NCBI GenBank assembly: GCA_029212885.1 | Contig: JARGPC010000001.1 | Span: forward strand, 186,001-250,000 | DNA length: 64,000 bases | Origin: Coxiellaceae bacterium | GTDB lineage: Bacteria; Pseudomonadota; Gammaproteobacteria; Coxiellales; Coxiellaceae | Reading direction: 5' to 3' | Shown: in pieces, positions 55,683-64,000 of the stretch | Layout of the letters: every line of letters starts with the position of its first letter | Numbering within the stretch: position 1 is the first letter of the stretch | The notes under the pieces: model-generated | Database searches by the model: none | What the model saw: the letters and a program-made list of their open reading frames with translations, nothing else | Told to the model about the DNA's origin: nothing | Made by a program: the position numbers and the translations under genes

Positions 55683-56570
55683 CTACTTACCAAAATTATC
55701 CTCATCGGCCTCAAAAGCCGTCATGGCTTCTCGAGCGCTCTCTTCTGTATCGGCAACTACCGCCCCACCATGGCCTAATAATTTTGAAAAATCTTTATTG
55801 TGGGGCTTGCCAAGTGCCAACATAAACACAAGATCAGAATCCATTGCATTTGAAACGGTTAATGATGTAGATTCTTTCGTATCAAATATTAATAAGTTTT
55901 GATACGCAGCCTTGTCCTCATTTGCTCCAAAAAATCCAGAGCCTTCTATGACATAAACAAAACCATTCCAATTGTTATGCTCAAGGTTAATCTCTTTTGT
56001 TTTATTTGCTTTTATTACAACACGCATATATAAAACAGGCCAATCACTGATGACTTGCGAGCTGCAATTATAAGCATCGCCCATTAATACCCTTATTGTC
56101 ATATCATCATCAGCATAGATCGGCGTTAGGTCTGGGCTTATCAATTGCGCATAAGCCTGTGGTAACGGTTTGTTATACACTCCCGGATTTAACCATAACT
56201 GTAACCAGTGTGTAGGTTTTGCAGCAATCTCACTATGCACAACCCCCCGTCCTGAATTAATGTAATACAAGCCGCCCGCTTGATTATTTTCAGCACTTTC
56301 ACCATTTAAATTATCCCACGCCTTTATCTCACCAGAGAAAATATGAGATACCGCAGCAAGTCCTGCATGAGGATGAGGTGAAAATGTCGTACCTGCTTCA
56401 TTAATAATGGCCTCATCCAAAAAAATAAAGGGATCAATGGCACTGATTTCGTGATCTGTGCCTTTGCCATCTATATCTGTGGTGCCGATCACACGGTATA
56501 TTTCTCTTTGGCTTGAATTGGACTTAAATGGAATAGCTTTTGACACTTGCTTTATTGCTATCACCGCCAC
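55683..56570 (-). CDS. Pirin-family cupin protein
   Basis: 295 residues, bicupin. Metal site regions: FSPHPHAGLAAVSHIFSGEIKAWDN and GRGVVHSE. The usual H-x-D-S end of the first motif reads WDN here, so one metal ligand may be missing and activity altered. Pirins act as quercetinases or as redox-sensing cofactors. Divergent from the MerR-controlled small membrane protein gene. Confidence 0.85.
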   Translation of the reverse strand: MAVIAIKQVSKAIPFKSNSSQREIYRVIGTTDIDGKGTDHEISAIDPFIFLDEAIINEAGTTFSPHPHAGLAAVSHIFSGEIKAWDNLNGESAENNQAGGLYYINSGRGVVHSEIAAKPTHWLQLWLNPGVYNKPLPQAYAQLISPDLTPIYADDDMTIRVLMGDAYNCSSQVISDWPVLYMRVVIKANKTKEINLEHNNWNGFVYVIEGSGFFGANEDKAAYQNLLIFDTKESTSLTVSNAMDSDLVFMLALGKPHNKDFSKLLGHGGAVVADTEESAREAMTAFEADEDNFGK

Positions 56571-56644
56571 CTCCTTTTTCTAACTCATAAGTACATATAT
56601 AATCAGTAAGTTATCCATAATGCAACTACCACACACACTTTCGC

Positions 56645-56676
56645 TTGACCTTAAGGTATACATTAACCTTTATACT
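56645..56676 (+). promoter_or_regulatory. MerR-type promoter/operator
   Basis: TTGACC at 56645-56650 and TATACT at 56671-56676 are separated by a 20-bp spacer, longer than normal and typical of MerR-controlled promoters. The spacer holds the inverted repeat AAGGT-N8-ACCTT. The arrangement CTTGACCTTAAGG...ACCTTTATACT is of the kind bound by HmrR/ZntR-like MerR proteins. It lies 25 bases before the ATG of the small membrane protein and serves the pair that ends with merR. Confidence 0.75.
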
Positions 56677-56700
56677 CTCGTGTTAAATGGGGAAATGAAC

Positions 56701-57069
56701 ATGACGAATTATATAAAAAACACCGCAAAAAAAACCATCGGCAGCTTTATGTTTTTACGAGCAGCCACTGAGCCCACATGGACAGGTAGTTTTAATGCTG
56801 TAGCCATGGATAGCCTGATGTTGGCTGGCAGTTTAGCACTGATGAAGCTTAATCCTTTTAATAAAAACATGATGAAGGACAGCGAGTTAGATATGTACTG
56901 GAAGTCAGCCATCACTATGGTTTTAGGTATGGGTGCAGGTATGTTATTGTATCAAGCAGCCAAAAGCAGCATTAACTGCTGCACTAGTAACAATCAAACA
57001 GACGACAATATGTACGTCGTGCTAGGAGATGATAACAGTGACAAAACACCACACAAATCACCCGTGTAA
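56701..57069 (+). CDS. Small membrane-associated protein under MerR control
   Basis: 122 residues from ATG 56701, where GGGGA lies seven bases upstream; earlier in-frame starts would include the promoter. A moderately hydrophobic segment (SLMLAGSLALMKL) and a clearer membrane segment (WKSAITMVLGMGAGMLLYQAA) are visible, followed by a Cys pair (NCCTSNN) and an acidic tail. Unknown function; the paired Cys and the MerR regulator with a metal-type Cys loop suggest a metal- or thiol-stress role. Confidence 0.65.
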   Translation: MTNYIKNTAKKTIGSFMFLRAATEPTWTGSFNAVAMDSLMLAGSLALMKLNPFNKNMMKDSELDMYWKSAITMVLGMGAGMLLYQAAKSSINCCTSNNQTDDNMYVVLGDDNSDKTPHKSPV

Positions 57070-57075
57070 ACACCA

Positions 57076-57486
57076 ATGACTGAGAAAAAAGCACTAACCA
57101 TTGGGCAATTAGCCAAATTATCCAATATCAGCATCGCGACGATTCGACACTATGAATCTCTGGGACTGATCAAGCCATGTTCGCGTTCAGCTTCTAATTA
57201 CCGCCTATATACTCACGAACAAACCACCACATTAAATTTTATTCTTAATGCAAAATCAGTTGGCCTCAATTTAAAAAGCATCAAAGATTTAATTAAATAC
57301 AGCGAACAAAAAAGATCAGGTGCTGCGTTTAAAACAAAAATGCAAGATCACTTAACTGAAATTGATCAAAAGATCTCAGACCTAAAAAAAATAAAAAAAA
57401 CGGTAGAAAACTTATTGAATGCCTGTGATGGCAATATGGCATTTGCTGACTGCCCGATTGTTAAAAAGCTGTATGGCATAACATAA
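57076..57486 (+). CDS. MerR-family regulator with Cys-x8-Cys loop
   Basis: 136 residues. DNA-binding domain TIGQLAKLSNISIATIRHYESLGLI, SNYRLY; coiled coil; C-terminal CDGNMAFADCPI with Cys-x8-Cys followed by CPI, like ZntR/HmrR-type metal regulators. It starts 6 bp after the small membrane protein and likely controls the 20-bp-spacer promoter upstream of both. Paralogue of the MerR at 34920-35342. Confidence 0.88.
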   Translation: MTEKKALTIGQLAKLSNISIATIRHYESLGLIKPCSRSASNYRLYTHEQTTTLNFILNAKSVGLNLKSIKDLIKYSEQKRSGAAFKTKMQDHLTEIDQKISDLKKIKKTVENLLNACDGNMAFADCPIVKKLYGIT

Positions 57487-57512
57487 GACTGGCATGTGAC
57501 TGGATAAAAGCC

Positions 57513-57541
57513 TCTCATCCCGGACCCCGATACGGGATATT
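57513..57541. repeat. Degenerate palindromic repeat (TCATCCCGG family)
   Basis: TCTCATCCCGGACCCCGATACGGGATATT keeps one arm of the family and a short inverted partner (ATCCCG...CGGGAT). It lies in the 198-bp gap between merR and pilA. Confidence 0.6.
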
Positions 57542-57684
57542 CAAATAGCCTACAACGCAAGCATACCAGGGGTACGACATGACACCTCTCAATCCACTAT
57601 CCCCGTGATTACAACGGTCTATGAAAGCACGACAACATCGCTTATAACCTAATAAAAGCTCAATACTTCCAATGGAGATTTATC

Positions 57685-58104
57685 ATGAAGCAACTGATGC
57701 ATGCGTTTAGCCTGATCGAACTGATGATAGCTTTAACTATCATTAGCATATTGGCAGGAGCCGCCGTTCCAGCATACCAAAGCTACACCAAACGTGCGCG
57801 TTTAACCGAATTGGTTAGTGCAACAGCACCCTATAAAATAGCCGTAACATTGTGCTACCAAATGCTCGGCAGCCTTTCCGCTTGTGATAGCGGAAAACAC
57901 GGCATACCTGCGGCATTAAAAAGCGGTGACCAAGCAGGCTTGGTTGATAAACTCAGTGTGCGTAATGGCACTATCACCGTCACACCAAAAAAACAACATG
58001 GCATTAGCAAACAAGATACCTTTATATTACAACCACAAATAAAAAACCATCAGCTCAGCTGGGAAAAAACCGGCGGCGCCATTAAGTCCGGCCTAATGAG
58101 CTAA
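57685..58104 (+). CDS. pilA: Type IV major or minor pilin
   Basis: 139 residues. Short leader MKQLMHA, then FSLIELMIALTIISILAGAAVPAYQSY, the class III prepilin N-terminal helix with Glu5. The residue before Phe is Ala instead of the usual Gly. Two Cys (CYQM and ACDSG) could form a disulfide. GGAG lies seven bases upstream of the ATG. It heads the pilA-pilB-pilC-pilD-coaE block. Confidence 0.9.
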   Translation: MKQLMHAFSLIELMIALTIISILAGAAVPAYQSYTKRARLTELVSATAPYKIAVTLCYQMLGSLSACDSGKHGIPAALKSGDQAGLVDKLSVRNGTITVTPKKQHGISKQDTFILQPQIKNHQLSWEKTGGAIKSGLMS

Positions 58105-58108
58105 AGCC

Positions 58109-59647
58109 ATGCCAGATATTTTACTGTATATCATGCATAAAGCTAAGCTAATCAATCAGCAGCAACTGGATAGCTTTGATAAAAAAAATCATACCAATGC
58201 CCTATCCTATTTGATCGAAGACTGCAAAATAAACCAAGTGGAGATCGCTCAAACTGTGGCAAACTATTATTCACATAACTATCAGTCACTCAGCCACCAA
58301 CAGTTCAAAAAAAATGACTGGCAAATAATCGCCTCATTACCACTCACTCAATGGCAATGCTTACCACTACTCCACGACAACTCACTTGATATTTATATGG
58401 CTGACCCCAACCAAATGCAATACATTGACCATTTAAAATATCACTTTAATATCACACCCAACATTATCATATGCACGCAGAGTGATTTTAACAAAGCATT
58501 TACCCACGTGATGGCACAACTCTGCTATCACCAAACCCATAATATGCCTAGCGAAGATCATGCTGTCTCTTTGTTAGATCACTTACTCAATGATGCCATC
58601 AGTAAAAACGCTTCAGACATTCACATAGAAGCCAAACAGCCTCATAGCTTAATTCGTTTTCGACTCGATGGCTTATTATATAACATTGCGACTTTAGATA
58701 AACACTCACATCAGCCGCTACTATCGCGCCTAAAAGTGCTATGCCAACTCGACATTAGTGAACAACGCAAACCACAAGATGGCCGATTCACATTTCTGTC
58801 GACATCCGCAGAGAAATACGATTGTCGCCTTAGCTCATGCCCTAGTATGCATGGAGAAAAAGTGGTTATTCGCATCAGTCATTCACAGCAGCATATTCTA
58901 CAATTACAACAACTCGGCCTAGAGAAAATGCAACTCAAGCAGCTGCAAAAATGCAAACAGCATCATCAAGGCCTAATCTTAGTCACAGGCCCTACCGGCA
59001 GCGGAAAAACCAATACACTGTATACTCTACTCGATTATCTAAATGATCAACATAAAAATATTTGCACGATTGAAAATCCCATTGAAATTGAGTTGCCATA
59101 TCTCAACCAAATTAGCACGCATGCTAATATTGGCCTCGATTTTAATACGCTATTACGAACGCTATTACGCCAAGATCCTGACATTATTATGATCGGCGAA
59201 ATTCGTGACCACGAGACAGCCGCCACGGCAATCAAAGCAGCACAAACTGGGCACTTAGTATTAAGCACACTACACACCAACAGCTGCATCGAAACTATCA
59301 TCCGTTTACAACACATGAAAATCCCACTACACCACATACTTAACACTACTAAATTAATTATCGCGCAGCGCCTGGTACGCAAGCTATGTGTTATCTGTAA
59401 CAACAACGGCAAAAACTGTAGTCATTGCCAAAATGGCTACCAAAGTCGTCAAGGGTTATTTGAAATACTACCTTTGAATGAACCGTTTTGTAATTACGCA
59501 GCCAACCACCCTTTAGACAAACACCGCCTACAGCAACAAGCCGACAAACTGGGCATGGTTACACTACAACAAACTGCTGAAAAATTTATTCAGCAAGGCA
59601 TCACCGACCAAGCTGAAATTTCGCGGGTTATTAGCAATGGAATCTAG
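58109..59647 (+). CDS. pilB: Type IV pilus assembly ATPase
   Basis: 512 residues. N-terminal MshEN-like domain, then the ATPase core with Walker A GPTGSGKT (294-301), Asp box, IIMIGEIRDHETA (Walker B region) and the His box GHLVLSTLHTNS. A four-Cys zinc site (CVIC...CSHC) follows. It powers pilus extension. The N-terminal part is somewhat shorter than in Pseudomonas PilB (566 residues). 4 bp after pilA, overlapping pilC by 11 bp. Confidence 0.93.
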   Translation: MPDILLYIMHKAKLINQQQLDSFDKKNHTNALSYLIEDCKINQVEIAQTVANYYSHNYQSLSHQQFKKNDWQIIASLPLTQWQCLPLLHDNSLDIYMADPNQMQYIDHLKYHFNITPNIIICTQSDFNKAFTHVMAQLCYHQTHNMPSEDHAVSLLDHLLNDAISKNASDIHIEAKQPHSLIRFRLDGLLYNIATLDKHSHQPLLSRLKVLCQLDISEQRKPQDGRFTFLSTSAEKYDCRLSSCPSMHGEKVVIRISHSQQHILQLQQLGLEKMQLKQLQKCKQHHQGLILVTGPTGSGKTNTLYTLLDYLNDQHKNICTIENPIEIELPYLNQISTHANIGLDFNTLLRTLLRQDPDIIMIGEIRDHETAATAIKAAQTGHLVLSTLHTNSCIETIIRLQHMKIPLHHILNTTKLIIAQRLVRKLCVICNNNGKNCSHCQNGYQSRQGLFEILPLNEPFCNYAANHPLDKHRLQQQADKLGMVTLQQTAEKFIQQGITDQAEISRVISNGI

Positions 59648-60680
59648 GTTAACCTCTCAATTATTAATTCGTTTAATAGATCAGTGGTTATATGGTTTAC
59701 GCAGTGGACTCGCTTTACACCAAACATTTACTTTACTGCTCAATCATTCTAAAAATAAAGTACTGAATAAAATAAATCAACACTGTTTACACTACATCAA
59801 CCAAGGTCATCCTCTCAGTTATGCGTTGCAACAAATCAAAAATCTAAAACCTAACTGGATAAGCAGTTATATCGCAGCTGGCGAAACTCAAGGTGACTTA
59901 AGCAGTGTACTACAGCAACTTAATCTACAACTCAACCAACAATTAACTATACGTAAAAATATAAAAAAAGCATTGGCCTACCCTTGCGCTGTGCTGAGTA
60001 TTGCCATGATCATTACAATCTGTCTGCTGACTTTTGTCATCCCACAGTTTGAAGCCATATACCAACAACTTAATGCAACACTGCCTTACATCACACAAGT
60101 CACGCTGACTCTTTCTGATCATATCCAGCATCATGGCTTCAGTATTTTACTCAGCATTGCAATGCCAGTGTTTATAACTGTGATCACCTACAAAAAAGCA
60201 AAACGGCTACAACTTTTTATCGATACTTGCCTAACACGCTTACCCATCATTGCCCCGCTAGTACTTATGGTTAACTTCTGTCGTTGGTATAGCCTGCTGA
60301 CTTTATTATTAAACGCCGGCATTAGCATCGATCAAGCACTCAACACCGCCAACAGTAGTCTCAGCTACCATGCCTTAAAGCGATCATTACAGCAGCTGGT
60401 TGTTAGTGTGCAACAAGGACAATCAATAGCAAAGCAATTGCAATCCCTTCCAGCAATGCCCTCACTTGACTGCCAACTGATCCAACTGGGCGAATCAACC
60501 GGGCAACTGAGTCAAACCTGTCAGCATTTAGCCAATCATTATCAACAACAACTCTCCCAACTCAGTACGCTGGTTAGCCAGTGGCTTGAACCGGTGATTA
60601 TGTTACTATTAGCAGTAATCGTTGGCGGCTTAGTTATGGCCATGTACGCGCCAATATTCAACCTTGGGAATATCATGTAA
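59637..60680 (+). CDS. pilC: Type IV pilus inner-membrane platform protein
   Basis: 347 residues. Two T2SF/PilC repeats, each followed by membrane helices: AAGETQGDLSSVLQQLNLQL...CAVLSIAMIITICLLTFVIPQF in the first and GESTGQLSQTCQHLANHYQQQ...MLLLAVIVGGLVMAMYAPIF in the second. About 50-60 residues shorter than the usual PilC, mainly at the N-terminus. Overlaps pilB by 11 bp and meets pilD at TAATG (1-bp overlap). Confidence 0.92.
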   Translation: MESRLTSQLLIRLIDQWLYGLRSGLALHQTFTLLLNHSKNKVLNKINQHCLHYINQGHPLSYALQQIKNLKPNWISSYIAAGETQGDLSSVLQQLNLQLNQQLTIRKNIKKALAYPCAVLSIAMIITICLLTFVIPQFEAIYQQLNATLPYITQVTLTLSDHIQHHGFSILLSIAMPVFITVITYKKAKRLQLFIDTCLTRLPIIAPLVLMVNFCRWYSLLTLLLNAGISIDQALNTANSSLSYHALKRSLQQLVVSVQQGQSIAKQLQSLPAMPSLDCQLIQLGESTGQLSQTCQHLANHYQQQLSQLSTLVSQWLEPVIMLLLAVIVGGLVMAMYAPIFNLGNIM

Positions 60681-61549
60681 TGGACAACACATACACTTAC
60701 CTGCTGACCTCACCTTACATATACATCTATACCGTCATGATTAGCCTTGCTGTCGGTAGTTTTTTAAACGTTGTCATCTACCGCTACCCCATCATGCTAT
60801 CAAAGCAATGGAAACGCGAAGCAGAGTGTTACTTAAATGACAAGCCTTACACACCCGAGCCAACTGAATTTGATTTGAGCAAACCACGCTCACGCTGCCC
60901 GAAGTGTGAACATGCCATCACTGCCTGGCAAAATATTCCAATTATCAGCTTTCTGCTATTAAAAGGTCGTTGTGCACATTGCAAAGCCAAAATCAGCTGG
61001 CGCTATCCACTCATTGAAGCGCTCACCGCTTTATTATCAGCACTTGTCGTTTGGCAATTCGGCAGCACCTATCTGGCATTATTCAGTGTAATACTGACCT
61101 GGGGCCTAGTCGCTCAATCTGCCATCGATATCGATCACCAATTTATCCCAGACAATATCACTTATATATTTTTATGGTTAGGCTTAGTGGTCTCTTGCGG
61201 TTATGGTCAAATCGGACCAATCGACAGTATTGTCGGCGCGGTTGTTGGCTACTTGATTCTATGGGGCATTGCCAAAGCGTTCTACATTATCCGCAAAAAA
61301 GAAGGCATGGGGCATGGTGACTTTAAAATGTTAGCCATGTTTGGCGCCTGGGTTGGCCCAACCATGCTGCCAATAATTTTAGTGATAGCCAGTGTGACAA
61401 GCTTATTAATTAGCATTATACTGCTTTGCAGCAAGCGCATGCAGCGTGATACACCTTTGCCATTTGGTCCGTTTCTCGCCATTGGCGGCTGGATTAGCTT
61501 ACTCTGGGGTGCGGATATTATGCAGGCATTTATACAATTCTATACATAA
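60680..61549 (+). CDS. pilD: Prepilin leader peptidase/N-methyltransferase
   Basis: 289 residues. Zinc-binding cysteines C73-x2-C76 and C98-x2-C101, NP IISFLLLKGRC region, and the catalytic aspartates in AIDIDHQFIPD (Asp150/152) and GHGDFKML (Asp214). It cleaves and methylates PilA-type prepilins and would also serve a type II secretion system. Eight or so membrane segments. Followed by coaE after 12 bp. Confidence 0.94.
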   Translation: MDNTYTYLLTSPYIYIYTVMISLAVGSFLNVVIYRYPIMLSKQWKREAECYLNDKPYTPEPTEFDLSKPRSRCPKCEHAITAWQNIPIISFLLLKGRCAHCKAKISWRYPLIEALTALLSALVVWQFGSTYLALFSVILTWGLVAQSAIDIDHQFIPDNITYIFLWLGLVVSCGYGQIGPIDSIVGAVVGYLILWGIAKAFYIIRKKEGMGHGDFKMLAMFGAWVGPTMLPIILVIASVTSLLISIILLCSKRMQRDTPLPFGPFLAIGGWISLLWGADIMQAFIQFYT

Positions 61550-61561
61550 GGGCAATCTATT

Positions 61562-62158
61562 ATGTTGGCAATAGGGTTAACTGGCGGTATTAGCAGTGGC
61601 AAAACTGCCGTGTCAGAATACTTCGCTGAGCTTGGCATAGACGTCATCGATGCCGATGTAGTCGCGCATCAACTGACAGAGAAAGGCTCACCACATCTCG
61701 AATGTATTTTCGATCATTTTGGCCAAAAAAGCATGAACGATGATGGCACATTGAATCGCCGCTTTGTGCGAAAAAAAATATTCAGCAGCCCTGATGACAA
61801 AGCATGGCTAGAGGATTATTTACACCCACGTATTCGCCAACGCATTACTAATGCGATCGCCGAACTACAATCACCGTACTGTATCGTTGTCATTCCACTG
61901 CTAGCTGAAGCCAGCGGCATTAACTATGTAGATCGTATATTAGTAGTAGATACTGAGAAAGAAAACCAAATCAAACGCACAATAAAACGTGACCATGTTA
62001 GCAGCGCGCAAGCACTACAAATCATTAACCAACAAGCAACAAACGAACACCGCTTAGCCATTGCAGATGATGTTATCCATAACAATGGCACATTAGAACA
62101 ACTCAAACAAAAAGTCACTGAGCTCAATCAAAAATACTTATCACTCGCCCAATCCTAG
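61562..62158 (+). CDS. coaE: Dephospho-CoA kinase
   Basis: 198 residues. P-loop GLTGGISSGKT, DADVVAHQL and the lid region RIKRDHVSSAQALQIINQQ-type sequence. Last step of CoA synthesis. pilD-coaE linkage is common in Gammaproteobacteria. Ten bases before the gamma-glutamyltranspeptidase gene. Confidence 0.94.
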   Translation: MLAIGLTGGISSGKTAVSEYFAELGIDVIDADVVAHQLTEKGSPHLECIFDHFGQKSMNDDGTLNRRFVRKKIFSSPDDKAWLEDYLHPRIRQRITNAIAELQSPYCIVVIPLLAEASGINYVDRILVVDTEKENQIKRTIKRDHVSSAQALQIINQQATNEHRLAIADDVIHNNGTLEQLKQKVTELNQKYLSLAQS

Positions 62159-62168
62159 GAATTCATCC

Positions 62169-63860
62169 ATGCGTATTTTTACACTTATTTTAGGTTTATT
62201 TATTGCAGTTAATGCTCAAGCAAAATTTTTACCTCCCGCTCAAGGCAAAAATGGTATGGTCGTTAGTGCCGATGCCACCGCCACACACGTTGGCGTTGAT
62301 ATTTTGAAACAAGGCGGCAATGCTGTTGATGCCGCCGTTGCGATTGGCTACGCATTAGCCGTCACCCACCCCTGCTGCGGCAATATCGGTGGCGGTGGCT
62401 TTATGACACTGCATCTGGCTAATGGTAAAAATGTGTTTATTGATTTTCGTGAAAAAGCACCAGCAGCTATTACACCCAGCCTATTTCTGTTAAAAAACAA
62501 AGTCGAGAACAAAAAATTACTGTACGGCTATTTAGGTGTCGGCATCCCTGGAACCGTTATGGGATTAAATACTGCCCTGGAAAAATATGGCAGTATGAAG
62601 CTAAAACAAGTCATGGCACCCGCCATTCGCCTAGCCAAAAACGGTCATGTAGTCAGCCAGTATGAAGCAAAACTATATGACAAAGCACAAAAACATTTAT
62701 TAACCGACAGCAATGCGCATAACATATTTTTCAAAAACAATAAGCCAGCCAAGCCTCACAGCTTATTAAAACAACCTGAGCTTGCACACACACTGAGAGA
62801 AATCAGTCGCCGTGGTTCGGATTATTTCTATAAAGGTCCGATTGCTAAAGAAATTGTGGCCGCCAGCAAGAAAAACGGCGGCGTAATGACCTTAAAAGAT
62901 TTCAGCAACTACACTGTTGATGTAACACAACCCATTCGCTGCGATTACCACGGCTACCAGATCTACACAGCCCCACCTCCTGGCTCAGGCGCCACCGTAT
63001 GTGAAATACTCAATATCGTTTCGCCCTACCCACTAAACACATTAGGCTTTCATGCTGCGGTTGGCACTCACTATACGATTGAAGCTATGCGCTACGCTTT
63101 TTATGATCGCAACCGGTACTTAGGCGACCCTGCGTTTGTAAACAACCCGATTAAAAAACTATTATCACCGGCATATACTCAAAAAATCCGTGATCACATC
63201 ACCAAAGATCATGCTGGCAATTCAAAAAAAATGAAAACAGCCACAACACCAGCCAAAGAAAAAATGCAAACCACGCATTATGTTGTTATCGATAAAAATG
63301 GCAATACGGTTTCAACTACCGTGACACTTAACGGCTTTTTTGGAGGTAAAGTAATAGCAGGCGACACCGGCTTCTTTTTAAATAACGAGCTCGATGACTT
63401 TGCTGTCACTACGACACAAGCTAATCAGTTTGGTTTAATACAAGGTAAGGCGAATTTAATTGCTGGCAATAAACGTCCACTGAGCTCAATGAGCCCAACC
63501 ATTGTATTAAATAAACAAGGCCAACCATTTATGGCAGTAGGTGCTGCCGGTGGCTCAACCATTATTACATCTATCGTGCAAACGATTGAGAATAATATTA
63601 ATTATCAAATGAATATTAATGCCGCTGTGAATATGCCGCGCTACCATATGCAGTGGCTACCTGACAGTGTTTTTATGGAGCCGTATACGTTCTCACTCGA
63701 CACGCAACATTTATTAAATAAAATGGGCTACGACTTACAGCCAGGCTTTTTAGGTTTGGAGAAAACCTGGGGGCAGGTGGCTGCATTAACGTCGCGTGAT
63801 GGCATGTTCTATGGCGCCAATGACAATCGACGCCCTGATGGTTTAGCTTTGGGTTACTAA
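62169..63860 (+). CDS. ggt: Gamma-glutamyltranspeptidase, periplasmic
   Basis: 563 residues. Signal peptide (MRIFTLILGLFIAVNAQA). Large subunit with GGNAVDAAVAIGYALAVTHP and GNIGGGGFM; autocleavage before Thr368 in KMQTTHYVVIDKNGN gives the small subunit with GFFLNNELDDF, PLSSMSPTIV and AAGGST. It hydrolyses glutathione and gamma-glutamyl compounds, supplying Glu and Cys; in host-associated bacteria it can also deplete host glutathione. Follows coaE closely; converges with an EAL gene (4-bp overlap). Confidence 0.94.
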   Translation: MRIFTLILGLFIAVNAQAKFLPPAQGKNGMVVSADATATHVGVDILKQGGNAVDAAVAIGYALAVTHPCCGNIGGGGFMTLHLANGKNVFIDFREKAPAAITPSLFLLKNKVENKKLLYGYLGVGIPGTVMGLNTALEKYGSMKLKQVMAPAIRLAKNGHVVSQYEAKLYDKAQKHLLTDSNAHNIFFKNNKPAKPHSLLKQPELAHTLREISRRGSDYFYKGPIAKEIVAASKKNGGVMTLKDFSNYTVDVTQPIRCDYHGYQIYTAPPPGSGATVCEILNIVSPYPLNTLGFHAAVGTHYTIEAMRYAFYDRNRYLGDPAFVNNPIKKLLSPAYTQKIRDHITKDHAGNSKKMKTATTPAKEKMQTTHYVVIDKNGNTVSTTVTLNGFFGGKVIAGDTGFFLNNELDDFAVTTTQANQFGLIQGKANLIAGNKRPLSSMSPTIVLNKQGQPFMAVGAAGGSTIITSIVQTIENNINYQMNINAAVNMPRYHMQWLPDSVFMEPYTFSLDTQHLLNKMGYDLQPGFLGLEKTWGQVAALTSRDGMFYGANDNRRPDGLALGY

Positions 63861-64000
63861 TCAGAGCTTGATAGTAAAGCAGCAAAGTCCTCAATCATCA
63901 AGGGTCGACTGCAATAATAACCTTGCACAATATCGCAGTGATTTTTGTGCAAGAACTCCATTTGGTCTTCGGTCTCTATGCCTTCAGCAATGACCTTTAA
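63857..64000 (-). CDS. EAL-domain protein (C-terminal part)
   Basis: The minus strand encodes 47 residues up to a TAG at 63859-63857, running off the window: KVIAEGIETEDQMEFLHKN, then CDIVQGYYCSRPL. AEGIET, the Q-x2-FL helix and QGYYCSRP are the C-terminal signature of EAL c-di-GMP phosphodiesterases. The gene start and any further domains lie beyond the window. It overlaps the end of ggt by 4 bp. Confidence 0.87.
   Translation of the reverse strand, partial: LKVIAEGIETEDQMEFLHKNHCDIVQGYYCSRPLMIEDFAALLSSSD

Noticed and set aside
63673..63894. 73-residue minus-strand frame at the end of ggt
   Set aside because: It is antisense to ggt and in a different frame from the EAL-domain C-terminus that ends at 63857.

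Overview
The window looks like the chromosome of a low-to-moderate GC gammaproteobacterium, most likely a host-associated member of the Legionellales or a relative. The aroQ-accB-accC-prmA order is typical of Gammaproteobacteria. The host-adapted signature comes from two ankyrin-repeat proteins with extra domains that resemble Legionella effector folds, a DUF2608 HAD-like secreted protein, a sphingomyelinase, an OmpA-type lipoprotein reminiscent of IcmN/DotK, and eukaryote-like sterol or lipid reductases. The assignment is inferred from gene content only; no rRNA or other decisive marker is present.

Layout. 1-3085 (+): end of aroQ, then accB, accC and prmA. 3045-13442 (-): one tight chemosensory operon with cheW, cheR-TPR, cheW, a double-PAS chemoreceptor, a CheA-CheY hybrid, cheB, cheY and two cheC genes flanking a PAS-GGDEF diguanylate cyclase. 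A divergent REC-GGDEF-EAL gene starts 72 bp away. 15217-18742 (-): ornithine cyclodeaminase, a PnuC-family transporter behind a TPP riboswitch (so a predicted thiamine transporter), hemF and a 2OG-Fe(II) oxygenase. 19029-23488: small envelope genes (beta-barrel, 8-Cys secreted protein, OmpA-like lipoprotein, GIN-domain protein) mixed with repeats. 23636-33594: effector-like and envelope genes, an NSS transporter, and the sphingomyelinase carrying an in-frame palindromic repeat. 33674-35736 (+): RRM protein with terminator, hydrolase-MerR pair, GFA protein. 35745-39965 (-): a 1406-residue ankyrin protein. 40091-46143 (-): a six-gene acyl/aryl-CoA catabolic operon. 46465-54588: SpeE-like membrane protein, delta-60 propeller protein, DHCR24-like oxidoreductase plus DUF1295 protein, and a DhaL-DegV fusion. 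54669-57486: ParB-like gene, HigBA-type toxin-antitoxin, pirin, and a MerR-controlled pair. 57685-63860 (+): pilA-pilB-pilC-pilD-coaE and gamma-glutamyltranspeptidase. The window ends inside an EAL-domain gene on the minus strand.

Three themes link the genes. First, signalling: a complete chemosensory array, probably oxygen- or redox-sensing through FixL-like PAS domains, is co-transcribed with a diguanylate cyclase, and two more c-di-GMP proteins and a type IV pilus operon lie nearby. Second, host interaction: candidate secreted proteins that act on ubiquitin, protein or lipid targets. Third, repeats: a palindromic family with TCATCCCGG/CCGGGATGA arms occurs at least four times, once inside a coding region, and a MITE-like element is triplicated at 22251-22631.
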